Positions 17,150-24,053 of a stretch of DNA of 32,737 bases are shown piece by piece. This DNA is from Clostridia bacterium (lineage in GTDB: Bacteria > Bacillota > Clostridia > Oscillospirales > Acutalibacteraceae), in the NCBI GenBank assembly GCA_017473435.1, contig JAFULG010000022.1:1-32737 (forward strand), in the 5' to 3' direction. The notes beneath the pieces are model-generated. The model ran no database searches and had not been told where the DNA came from. It saw nothing but the letters and a program-made list of their open reading frames with translations. Position 1 is the first letter of the stretch. Every line of letters begins with the position of its first letter. The translations under genes and the position numbers were made by a program.

Positions 17150-18511
17150 ATGAAATCAGGCGCATTTGTTATAGGTGTTTCCGACTGTAAACAGGAGGTT
17201 TGTGCCGCTTCCGGCAGAATTTCCACTCAGAACGGTACTGCACTTGAAATTTTTGAAAAAAGTCACGATGAAGAAAAAAACACAAAGCTCATTGACAAGG
17301 TTACCAGTTCAGGCCACTCTTCAACAGTTGAGCATGTATTCTTTAACCTCGCTTTTGAAAATGTATCCGTTGTGGTTGAGCAGTTTATGATTGAGTTCCG
17401 TCTTGCTTCGTTTACGGTAAAGTCACGCCGTTATGTAGACTTTTCCGACTGCGGTTATTTTGTACCGACATTTGCAGACAGCGAAACCGAAAAGCTTTAC
17501 AAGGATAATATGGACAAATTCTTTGATGCTTACACATTTCTTACAGAAAACGGTGTACCCAAGGAGGATGCCCGCTTTGTCCTTCCCTACTGTTTCTACA
17601 GTAATTTCTACTGTTCACTTAACGGTAGAGAGCTTCTCAATGTTCTTAAGGCTATGCTCTTCGGAAGAGGCAGTAAAATTGCAGAAATCCGCAGACTCGG
17701 CGAAAGCCTGCTTACGCAATGTAAAGAGCTTACTCCCGGTCTTTTCATTGACTTTGAGGAAAAGGGCAAGTCCTATACCGACGAAATTGACTTCGGCTTA
17801 AGCTTTGAAAAGAAAAACAGCGGTAAGCTCTGCGACATTCTTTCCTACACCTGTGACGGAGAAAAAAACGTTGCCGTTACCGCACTTATAGAAAATTACA
17901 ACTGTTCTGTCGAAGATGCCGAAAAGGCTCTTGAGGATAAAGATGTGCTTGCGCATGTGCTTTCAGCAATATGCAAAAGCTCACGTCCCCGTGCTCTTGA
18001 AGCTTTCAACTGCACAGTACGCTTCAACGGTGTTTCCCTTGCCTGCCTTACACACTTTGCCCGCCACAGAATGCAGAGCATCTGTATTCCCAATCTTATC
18101 AGGGCAAGCAGAGAAAATTACATTATCCCTGATACCGTAAAGGCTGACGAAACACTTCTTGATGTTTACGTATCATGCTTTGACAGAATGAGAGATTTCT
18201 ATAAAACAATGAAGGATAAGGGTGCAACCGACAGCGAGCTTATCTACTGCGTCTTAAGCGGTAACACCCTTGATTTTGTAAGCACTCTTAACGCCAGAGA
18301 GCTTCAGCTTTTCTTCCGCCTGCGCTCCTGCACAAGAGCACAGTGGGAAATACAGGCTTACTGTAACGAGCTTCTCCCCGAGCTTCGAAAGATTGCTCCT
18401 CTGCTTTTCATCAATTACGGTCCCAGCTGTTACGTAAACGGCAAGTGCCCCGAGGGCAAATTCTGTTGCGGACGTCAGGCAGAGATGAAGGAAAAGTTCT
18501 CAAGAATCTGA
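17150..18511 (+). CDS. thyX: FAD-dependent thymidylate synthase-like protein with two ThyX domains
   Basis: ThyX methylates dUMP to dTMP using FAD, NADPH and methylene-THF. This 453-aa protein is about twice the size of ordinary ThyX (around 220-250 aa) and has two copies of the fold. Copy 1 has EHVFFNLAFENVS (61-73), EFRLASFTVKSRRY (82-95) in place of the RHRxxSxNxxSxRY motif, and LPYCFYSNFYCSLNGRELL (145-163). Copy 2 has RHRMQSICIPNLIRASRENY (305-324), LNARELQLFFRLR (380-392) and AQWEI (397-401). Copy 1 loses RHR but keeps SRRY; copy 2 keeps RHR and AQWEI. Four Cys (427, 433, 439, 440) lie near the C-terminus. It is divergent from the thymidylate-kinase-like gene. Similar long ThyX-like proteins exist in Clostridia, but their activity is not established to my knowledge. 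Confidence 0.88.
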   Translation: MKSGAFVIGVSDCKQEVCAASGRISTQNGTALEIFEKSHDEEKNTKLIDKVTSSGHSSTVEHVFFNLAFENVSVVVEQFMIEFRLASFTVKSRRYVDFSDCGYFVPTFADSETEKLYKDNMDKFFDAYTFLTENGVPKEDARFVLPYCFYSNFYCSLNGRELLNVLKAMLFGRGSKIAEIRRLGESLLTQCKELTPGLFIDFEEKGKSYTDEIDFGLSFEKKNSGKLCDILSYTCDGEKNVAVTALIENYNCSVEDAEKALEDKDVLAHVLSAICKSSRPRALEAFNCTVRFNGVSLACLTHFARHRMQSICIPNLIRASRENYIIPDTVKADETLLDVYVSCFDRMRDFYKTMKDKGATDSELIYCVLSGNTLDFVSTLNARELQLFFRLRSCTRAQWEIQAYCNELLPELRKIAPLLFINYGPSCYVNGKCPEGKFCCGRQAEMKEKFSRI

Positions 18512-18521
18512 AAATAGAATT

Positions 18522-19094
18522 TTATATGAGTATCGGTTGGAGCTGTTTTCCGTACAGGGCAGCTTCAACCGTTTCTTTTAGCTTATCAAAGTCACACACA
18601 ACCGAAAACGGCTTTTTGACAAAATCATCCTGACGCATCGGAATAAAATAATAATGCTTATAATTAAGCAAGGCACCGATATTTTTCGCCGTTGAGCTAA
18701 GAGAATCGTTTGAGGAAACTCCTATTACAACAGGCCTCTGATTTCGCAGATGAGATTTAACTGCAAGAGTTACAGGTGTATCGTAAATACCTGCTGCAAG
18801 CTTGGCAAGGGTATTTCCCGTACACGGAAGAACAACAAGCACATCTGCAAGCTTGCCCGGTCCGATGGGCTCAGCATCCGTAATTGAAGCAATGATTTTT
18901 CTGCCCGTAAGATTTTCAATGTAAGCGCGGAAATCCTTTGCTTTACCGAACCTTGTATCAAGATTGTAAGCATTGAAGGACATAACAGGCAGAACATCCA
19001 CACCTTCATTTACCAGCTTTTCCATCTGCTTCAGGGATTTTTCAAAAGTACAGAAAGATCCCGTAAGAGCATAACCTACTTTTATACCGCTCAT
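18522..19094 (-). CDS. dpaB: Dipicolinate synthase subunit B
   Basis: DpaB (SpoVFB) is the flavoprotein-like subunit that works with DpaA to make dipicolinic acid from dihydrodipicolinate in the mother cell during sporulation. The 190-aa protein has the flavoprotein fold seen in PpcDC/UbiX relatives: an N-terminal VGYALTGSFCTFEK block, the LVVLPCTGNTLAKLAAG segment near 86-102, and VTLAVKSHLRNQRPVVIGVS. Start ATG has GGGAGGTG upstream, which overlaps the last codons of dpaA. Its stop lies only 10 bp from the stop of the convergent thyX-like gene and no terminator hairpin separates them. Confidence 0.95.
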   Translation of the reverse strand: MSGIKVGYALTGSFCTFEKSLKQMEKLVNEGVDVLPVMSFNAYNLDTRFGKAKDFRAYIENLTGRKIIASITDAEPIGPGKLADVLVVLPCTGNTLAKLAAGIYDTPVTLAVKSHLRNQRPVVIGVSSNDSLSSTAKNIGALLNYKHYYFIPMRQDDFVKKPFSVVCDFDKLKETVEAALYGKQLQPILI

Positions 19095-19098
19095 TTAT

Positions 19099-19908
19099 TC
19101 ACCTCCCCCGTGATTCAATAAAGTGCGCTATATTTTCAGCAACCGCTTCGGGAAAAAGCTTTCCGGGCAAAGCGGCTCCGGCAACGTACTTTTTAAGATA
19201 GTTATCAAAGCTGTCACGGTCTGCCCCGAAAGGCTTTGAAGCCAGCTCAAAGTATACGGTGCTTTTGGGCAATCTTTTGATATCCTCATCACCGAAAATC
19301 AAAAACGGTACAGTGTTGAAAATAAAGCTGTAATAAAACAAAGTGCTTTTCATTTTCGAAAGATTAAAAGCAGTAAAGCTCATAGTCTCGGCTTCAGCAC
19401 GTGCTGTTTCACTTCTTGCGGCGACAAAAACGTTCATTCCGAGAGCTTTAAGCATAACGGCAAGGGATTTGCCTATTCTTCCGAAGCCCGTTACAAGTAC
19501 GTTTTTACCCACAACAAAGCTTTCCGTATTCTCCAACAGGAGCTTTAAAGCACCCTGACTTGTTATATATGCATTTTTAAGAACATATGCCTCGTTTTCA
19601 AAATAATCAATATAGGGTATACCTGCTTCTTCAAGATCCTTTTTGATTTCAGAATCAATAAGCCCTCCGACAACCGTATGATTTTCACTCAGGACCTGAC
19701 TCAGCTCTGCCCCCTCGGTTAAAAAGCCGATGTTTTCCCTCTTTGACGGAAAAGGCAGAATTATGTTTTCAAAGCTTTCAAGGTGCTCCTTTAAAAGATG
19801 GGTATTATAAAAGCTTATCTCCTGACAATCCCAGCCGCCTTCCTTTAATTTTCTGCAAAGCTCAGACTGAACCTTGTTATAAGAAACTACTGCTGTTTTT
19901 CTTTTCAA
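19099..19908 (-). CDS. dpaA: Dipicolinate synthase subunit A
   Basis: DpaA (SpoVFA) is the NAD(P)-type Rossmann subunit of dipicolinate synthase, the source of spore-core dipicolinic acid. The GFGRIGKSLA nucleotide loop lies near residues 141-150, preceded by TSQGALKLLLENT. I set the start at TTG 19906-19908, because GGGAGG lies 8 nt before it, whereas the ATG eight codons upstream (19930-19932) has no ribosome-binding site. This gives 269 aa. dpaA and dpaB are 4 bp apart and form a two-gene unit. The asd, dapG and dapA genes that follow spoVF in B. subtilis are absent. Confidence 0.95.
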   Translation of the reverse strand: MKRKTAVVSYNKVQSELCRKLKEGGWDCQEISFYNTHLLKEHLESFENIILPFPSKRENIGFLTEGAELSQVLSENHTVVGGLIDSEIKKDLEEAGIPYIDYFENEAYVLKNAYITSQGALKLLLENTESFVVGKNVLVTGFGRIGKSLAVMLKALGMNVFVAARSETARAEAETMSFTAFNLSKMKSTLFYYSFIFNTVPFLIFGDEDIKRLPKSTVYFELASKPFGADRDSFDNYLKKYVAGAALPGKLFPEAVAENIAHFIESRGR

Positions 19909-19946
19909 GCTTACCGCCTCCCTCAAAAACATTATACGGAGTAAAA

Positions 19947-19973
19947 AAAATTATGTTAATTCATAAAAAGTGT
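19947..19973 (-). promoter_or_regulatory. Possible sigma-K-type promoter of dpaAB
   Basis: On the minus strand AC (19972-19973) is followed after 16 bp by CATAATTTT (19947-19955). The sigma-K pattern known from Bacillus is AC-N16-CATANNNTA, so one position deviates. dpaA is expected in the late mother cell. The site is AT-rich, so a chance match is possible. Confidence 0.35.
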
Positions 19974-20001
19974 TTACTATTTTTAAATTTTGCAATATAA
20001 T
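19973..20001 (+). promoter_or_regulatory. Sigma-A promoter of murC
   Basis: TTTACT (19973-19978) and a perfect TATAAT (19996-20001) are separated by 17 bp. The murC start codon is 34 bp downstream, with GAGGTG as ribosome-binding site. Confidence 0.75.
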
Positions 20002-20035
20002 AGTAAAATAAAAGAAATAATACTGAGGTGTTAGT

Positions 20036-21406
20036 ATGTTTGAAATAGATAAGCTTTTAAAAGAAAAAAAGCGTATACACTTTATAGGCATAGGCGGCTC
20101 CGGTATGTGTCCCCTTGCTGAAATACTCCATACCTGGGGTTATGAAATCAGCGGCTCGGACAATAATCCCGGTGACAATATAGATAAGCTCCGCGGACTC
20201 GGAATGAAGGTTATTCTCGGTCAGAAGGCAGAGAACATCGAGGGTGCGGAAATTATTGTATACACCGCCGCAATTTTAAAGGATAACCCCGAGCTTGTTG
20301 CCGCACTTGCAAGCGGTATCCCCTGCTTTGAAAGAGCCGCACTTTTCGGCGCAATTTCAAGAATGTATAGCGACTGTATTGCTGTTTGCGGTACACACGG
20401 TAAGACAACTGTAACAGCTATGCTTACACAGGTGCTCGTTATGGCAGAAAAAGATCCCTCAGCCGTTATCGGCGGAAGACTTCCTCTTATCGACAGCCAC
20501 GGCATTGCAGGTAAGAGCGATACCCTTGTTTGCGAGGCCTGTGAGTTCAACAACCACTACCACGAGCTTGACCCCAATGTTGCAATTATTCTTAACGTTG
20601 ACGAGGATCACCTTGAATTTTTCAAGAACCTCGATAACATCATTGCTTCCTTCAATAAATTTGCAAATATGACAACTGATACTGTCATTTACAACGGTGA
20701 CGATGCCAACACAGTCAAGGCTCTTGAGGGCGTTGATAAAAAGCTCATTTCCTTCGGCAGATACAATGAATGTGACTACTCCCCTGCAAACATTACACAT
20801 AACAGAGGTGCTTTTGCCGAATTTGATGTAATTCACAAGGGTGAAAAAATCGCTCACCTTAAGCTTAACATTCCCGGTGAGCACAATATTCTCAACTCCC
20901 TTGCCGCCTTTGCCGCAGCAAAAAATGCCGGCTGTTCAGATGAGGAATGTGAAAAGGGCATTTCATCCTTCGGCGGTGCGGGCAGACGCTTTGAGGTGCT
21001 CGGTGAGTTTGACGGAATTACGATCGCCGATGACTACGCACATCACCCCGGTGAGCTTGAGGTTACACTCAACGCCGTTATGAAAATGGGCTACAACACC
21101 GTGTGGGCTGTTTTCCAGCCCTTCACCTTCTCGAGGACAAAGCTCCTTTTTGACGATTTTGTAAGAGTTCTGCAGATTCCCGATAAATGTGTTATGACGG
21201 AGATTATGGGTTCACGCGAGGTTAACACCTACGGCATTTACACAAAGGACCTTGCCGAGAAAATACCCGGAAGTGTGTGGTTCAACACCTTTGAGGAAAT
21301 TGCCGACTATGTGCTTGCCAACGCTAAAAAAGGTGATATCATTATCACTCTCGGCTGCGGTGACATTTACAAGTGTGCTAAAATCATGGTTCAGAAATTG
21401 AAATAA
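20036..21406 (+). CDS. murC: UDP-N-acetylmuramate--L-alanine ligase MurC
   Basis: MurC adds L-Ala to UDP-MurNAc with ATP, the first step of stem-peptide synthesis. The 456-aa protein has the N-terminal UDP-binding IHFIGIGGSGMCPLAEI (14-30), the ATP loop CGTHGKTTVTAML near 118-130, and the central NHYHELDPNVAIILNVDEDHLE segment. The Mur ligase C-terminal domain has DDYAHHPGE and FQPFTFSRT. These motifs distinguish it from MurD, MurE and MurF. It is transcribed alone, divergently from dpaA. A gene-free region of about 540 bp with strong secondary structure follows it, so its transcript may carry a long structured 3' end. Confidence 0.97.
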   Translation: MFEIDKLLKEKKRIHFIGIGGSGMCPLAEILHTWGYEISGSDNNPGDNIDKLRGLGMKVILGQKAENIEGAEIIVYTAAILKDNPELVAALASGIPCFERAALFGAISRMYSDCIAVCGTHGKTTVTAMLTQVLVMAEKDPSAVIGGRLPLIDSHGIAGKSDTLVCEACEFNNHYHELDPNVAIILNVDEDHLEFFKNLDNIIASFNKFANMTTDTVIYNGDDANTVKALEGVDKKLISFGRYNECDYSPANITHNRGAFAEFDVIHKGEKIAHLKLNIPGEHNILNSLAAFAAAKNAGCSDEECEKGISSFGGAGRRFEVLGEFDGITIADDYAHHPGELEVTLNAVMKMGYNTVWAVFQPFTFSRTKLLFDDFVRVLQIPDKCVMTEIMGSREVNTYGIYTKDLAEKIPGSVWFNTFEEIADYVLANAKKGDIIITLGCGDIYKCAKIMVQKLK

Positions 21407-21420
21407 ATTCCAATTAATAA

Positions 21421-21674
21421 AATGAATTATCAGAGCCGCAAGTGCCATACTATCTTTAGCGGATAAGCAATGGCGTTTGCGGCTTCTCCGCACCTCGATT
21501 AGTGTGGGGAAGCCCGACACAATCGAATTAAACCGCCTTGGTGATGCGGTGCATCACAATGAAATATCTGCTTCGCAGATGTGAAATTTTCCTTAAGGAA
21601 AATGAAATACCTTACGGTATGAAATATTTGCCTTCGGCAAATGTTAAGGGTCTGCGACGCAATTATAATTCATT
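21421..21674. repeat. MITE-like segment bounded by 10-bp inverted repeats
   Basis: AATGAATTAT (21421-21430) and its exact complement ATAATTCATT (21665-21674) bound a 254-bp non-coding segment. Inside are an imperfect 15-bp inverted repeat (21434-21448 with 21470-21484), a hairpin made of TCGATT..GTGT and ACAC..AATCGA arms (about 21497-21528), and the hairpin array. There is no ORF of a transposase and no clear target duplication. The shape suggests a non-autonomous element or a dispersed repeat; the right end continues into a 14-bp palindrome (21669-21682). Confidence 0.5.
21541..21642. repeat. Array of five small hairpins separated by TGAAAT
   Basis: Five palindromes follow each other: 21541-21557 (GTGATGC arms), 21566-21580 (ATCTGC arms), 21587-21602 (TTTTCCTT arms), 21607-21620 (ATACC arms) and 21626-21642 (ATTTGCC arms). 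Between them TGAAAT occurs four times, at 21560, 21582, 21603 and 21620, with a period near 20 bp. Stem sequences differ while the spacer is constant, the reverse of a CRISPR layout. Confidence 0.8.
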
Positions 21675-21735
21675 GCAATGAACTGCAATACCTCGGCGGA
21701 AAGCGTTCACACATTGGTGTGGACTTTCAGATATG

Positions 21736-21829
21736 GATAAAATCCTCACCGCCAACGTGTAAATCCACGACGGATTTGGTAGGACGGCGGAGCAAAAGCT
21801 CTGTCAATCGAGCAAGGAAGGATTTTATC
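21736..21829 (+). ncRNA. Candidate structured RNA (branched fold)
   Basis: GATAAAATCCT (21736-21746) pairs perfectly with AGGATTTTATC (21819-21829). Nested within are CCGCC/GGCGG (21749-21753 with 21786-21790), a 6-bp hairpin AAATCC-ACGAC-GGATTT (21761-21777) and a GAGC-AAAA-GCTC hairpin (21790-21801). Nested perfect arms over 94 nt point to a folded RNA or cruciform-forming DNA. Orientation is assumed from murC. No matching promoter was found and no known RNA family was recognised. Confidence 0.4.
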
Positions 21830-21861
21830 AGCGTGAGTCTTTACTGTTTAGTAAGGACGAA

Positions 21862-21899
21862 CAAGCCCCGCAGTCATTGGACTGCGGGGCTTGTTTAAG
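21862..21899 (+). terminator. Strong hairpin terminator after the murC 3' region
   Basis: A perfect 14-bp GC-rich stem (21862-21875 with 21880-21893) and ATTG loop are followed by a short T run (TTTAAG). It would end transcripts coming from murC or the element. Confidence 0.75.
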
Positions 21900-21901
21900 T
21901 A

Positions 21902-21931
21902 CAAAAAAGCAGGTGTCCGAAAACACCTGCT
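21902..21931 (-). terminator. Rho-independent terminator of tsf
   Basis: On the minus strand AGCAGGTGT pairs with ACACCTGCT (arms 21923-21931 and 21908-21916) and a T6 run follows. It lies 19 bp after the tsf stop codon. Confidence 0.9.
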
Positions 21932-21949
21932 CATTTCATTTAAGTTAAA

Positions 21950-23053
21950 TTATTTAACCATTGAAGCGATTTCTGCTGCGAAATCGTCAACCTTCTTTTC
22001 AATGCCTTCGCCCTTTGCGAAACGTACAAACTGTGAAAGCTTGATGTCAGCGCCGAGAGCCTTAGCAACTGAATTGATGTAGCCGTTTACATCGCCTTCG
22101 AAGAGGTCGGAACGAACGAAGGTCTGCTCAAGGAGGCAAACTTCCTTAACCTGCTTTGCAAGACGGCCCTGAACAAGACCTGCGAAGATCTTATTCTCAA
22201 CGATTTCAGCCTTGTGTGAAACTGCGATTTCAGCAAGAGTAGCCATAGCTTCCTTTGAAATGAAGTTGGGGAAGTTCTTCTTCTGCTTCTGATCAAGACC
22301 CTTGAAGATTTCTGCATCCTCGTCGCTCCACTTCTTTGAAGAAATAGCTTCTTCTGTGAGGCTGTTAAGGATGGGAACAGGAAGTGAATCGGGCTTGTTG
22401 AGAGCGCTGTCAATTGTGATTGACTTCATCTTAGCGAATTCTTCCTCTGAGATGTCAGCCTTTGAGAGGTATTCGGGGCTCATAGCAGCGATCTGCATAG
22501 CAACGTTCTTGCTCATTGCAATGAACTCATTGTTAGCAGCTGTTGCATCGTCAACATCAAATGCAGCAAGAACACCAACTGAACCGCCTGCATGGATGTA
22601 TGATGTTGTGTGACCCTCGAGAAGAGCAAAACGACGAACCTTCATGTTCTCACGAAGAGCAAGGAATACTTCCTGAACTTCTTCATCAACAGTCATCTCT
22701 GAGCCTACTACCTTTGTAGCAAGAAGAGCTTCAAGGTCAGCGGGCTTTGCAGCAACAACGGTCTTAACAACCTTTGCAGCAAGCTCTACGAAGGGAGCAC
22801 CCTTAGCAACGAAGTCTGTTTCGCAGTTGATTTCAACAAGAGCACCTGCATTTGCATCGTTGTAAGCTGCAACAACGCCTTCAGCAGCAACACGGCTTGC
22901 CTTCTTAGCAGCAGAAGCAAGACCCTTTTCTCTGAGAATATCAATAGCCTTGTCGATGTCGCCATCGGTTTCAACAAGAGCCTTCTTACAATCCATCATA
23001 CCAACGCCGGTCTTCTCACGGAGAGCCTGTACGTCTTTAGCTGTAAATGCCAT
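21950..23053 (-). CDS. tsf: Translation elongation factor Ts, with an internal insertion
   Basis: EF-Ts releases GDP from EF-Tu during elongation. The N-terminal UBA-like domain (1-55) and the TDFV motif (80-83: CETDFVAKG) are typical. The core continues to AMSPEYLSKADISEEE (190-205). EF-Ts then normally reaches the IVEGR..KEVCLLEQ block after about 30 residues; here GLVQGRLAKQVKEVCLLEQ starts at 292, so roughly 60 extra residues (about 210-275) are inserted in the C-terminal half. Total length is 367 aa against about 290-310. I recall similar long EF-Ts proteins in Oscillospiraceae, which would make it a lineage feature. Start ATG has AGGAGG upstream. It follows rpsB, the standard arrangement. 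Confidence 0.97.
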   Translation of the reverse strand: MAFTAKDVQALREKTGVGMMDCKKALVETDGDIDKAIDILREKGLASAAKKASRVAAEGVVAAYNDANAGALVEINCETDFVAKGAPFVELAAKVVKTVVAAKPADLEALLATKVVGSEMTVDEEVQEVFLALRENMKVRRFALLEGHTTSYIHAGGSVGVLAAFDVDDATAANNEFIAMSKNVAMQIAAMSPEYLSKADISEEEFAKMKSITIDSALNKPDSLPVPILNSLTEEAISSKKWSDEDAEIFKGLDQKQKKNFPNFISKEAMATLAEIAVSHKAEIVENKIFAGLVQGRLAKQVKEVCLLEQTFVRSDLFEGDVNGYINSVAKALGADIKLSQFVRFAKGEGIEKKVDDFAAEIASMVK

Positions 23054-23084
23054 AATAAATTCCTCCTAGAAATAAATATTATTT

Positions 23085-23119
23085 TAAAAAAACCCCGTCA
23101 ATCAAATATAACGGGGTTT
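23085..23119 (-). terminator. Terminator between rpsB and tsf
   Basis: On the minus strand AAACCCCGT and ACGGGGTTT (arms 23111-23119 and 23090-23098) form a stem followed by a T-rich run (TTTTTTTAAAAT). It lies between rpsB and tsf, so it could reduce tsf transcript relative to rpsB. No separate tsf promoter is apparent. Confidence 0.85.
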
Positions 23120-23129
23120 GAAATCAAAA

Positions 23130-23861
23130 TTATTCAGCAGCTTCTACTGCAGCTTCTTCAACTGCGGGAGCGTTTGATTCGCCCTGTCTGCCTTCGATGA
23201 TAGCGTCAGCCATTGCACCTGCGATAAGTCTTACAGCTCTGATAGCGTCGTCGTTACCGGGGATAACAAAGTCAACTTCATCGGGATCACAGTTTGTGTC
23301 AACGATAGCTACGATGGGGATACCGAGCTTGTGAGCTTCAGCAACTGCGATTCTTTCCTTTCTGGGGTCAACGATGAAGAGTGCAGCGGGCTGCTTCTTC
23401 ATTTCTGTGATACCGCCCATGAACTTTTCAAGCTTTTCAATTTCGAGGTTGAGCTTGATAACTTCCTTCTTGGGAAGAAGAGCAAATGTGCCGTCCTGCT
23501 CCATAGCCTTAAGCTGAGCAAGTCTCTTGATTCTCTTCTGGATGGTCTGGAAGTTTGTGAGCATACCGCCGAGCCAACGAGCGTTTACGAAGGGCATACC
23601 GCAACGGATTGCTTCTTCCTTGATTGAATCCATAGCCTGCTTCTTTGTACCTACGAAGAGAACTTCACCGCCGTTAAGTGATACTTCACGGATGAATGAG
23701 TAAGCTTCTTCAAGCTTCTTCACGGTCTTCTGAAGGTCGATGATGTAAATGCCGTTTCTTTCAGCGAAAATATATTCGCTCATTTTGGGGTTCCAGCGTC
23801 TTGTCTGGTGACCGAAGTGTACACCTGCTTCAAGAAGCTGTTTCATTGATACTACTGACAT
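23130..23861 (-). CDS. rpsB: 30S ribosomal protein S2
   Basis: S2 is a late-assembling small-subunit protein that bridges the head and body and is required for S1 binding where S1 exists. The 243-aa protein starts [26 protein letters not shown], the S2 signature, and includes [23 protein letters not shown] and the [11 protein letters not shown] block near the end. The C-terminal tail is Ala/Glu-rich, as is common. Start ATG has GGAGGA upstream. It has its own strong promoter and a leader of about 100 nt with a hairpin. Confidence 0.98.
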   Translation of the reverse strand: MSVVSMKQLLEAGVHFGHQTRRWNPKMSEYIFAERNGIYIIDLQKTVKKLEEAYSFIREVSLNGGEVLFVGTKKQAMDSIKEEAIRCGMPFVNARWLGGMLTNFQTIQKRIKRLAQLKAMEQDGTFALLPKKEVIKLNLEIEKLEKFMGGITEMKKQPAALFIVDPRKERIAVAEAHKLGIPIVAIVDTNCDPDEVDFVIPGNDDAIRAVRLIAGAMADAIIEGRQGESNAPAVEEAAVEAAE

Positions 23862-23962
23862 GTTAATGTCCTCCTTAATGTTTTTTAACCACCGCAGGTT
23901 CAGAAGTATGCAACACTCCTCGTGAGCGAAACGGGCATACCAATCCCCTTGCGTGCGTTATC
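23862..23962 (-). promoter_or_regulatory. rpsB 5' leader with hairpin
   Basis: The inferred transcript begins near 23962 and has about 100 nt before rpsB. GTATGC (23935-23940 on the plus strand as gcatac) pairs with GCATAC (23906-23911), and an inner CTC-ACGA-GGAG hairpin lies between. Ribosomal protein leaders often bind their own product; whether S2 binds here is inference. Confidence 0.45.
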
Positions 23963-23968
23963 TGCGAT

Positions 23969-23997
23969 AGTATATCACAAGAAAATGCAAAATGCAA
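23969..23997 (-). promoter_or_regulatory. Strong sigma-A promoter of rpsB-tsf
   Basis: TTGCAT (23992-23997) and TATACT (23969-23974) are 17 bp apart, with TGA directly before the -10 (extended -10). An imperfect inverted repeat, CCCCTTGC (23945-23952) and GCAAGGGG (23994-24001), encloses the promoter. Confidence 0.85.
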
Positions 23998-24053
23998 GGG
24001 GTTGAATCATATTTTTTTAGTTTTTTAGTATTTTTTTGCTTTCGGATATCAAT

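Larger units (their letters stand above)
21407..21949. other. Gene-free, structure-rich intergenic region
   Basis: Between the convergent murC and tsf genes about 540 bp contain no credible gene. In order it holds a 254-bp segment bounded by short inverted repeats, with a five-hairpin array inside it, then a branched RNA-like fold (21736-21829), a separate hairpin (GTCTTTACT/AGTAAGGAC), and two terminators on opposite sides. These are described separately. Confidence 0.85.

Noticed and set aside
21541-21642. CRISPR-like array
   Set aside because: The repeating part is only TGAAAT (6 bp) and the variable parts are palindromic hairpins of 14-17 bp. No cas genes and no repeats of 25-40 bp are present.
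21421-21674. Insertion sequence with transposase
   Set aside because: No transposase-length coding sequence or DDE/HUH motif is present. At most it is a non-autonomous element.
21641-21898. Small open reading frame in the structured region
   Set aside because: It crosses the inverted repeats and the terminator, has no ribosome-binding site, and its translation has no recognisable features.
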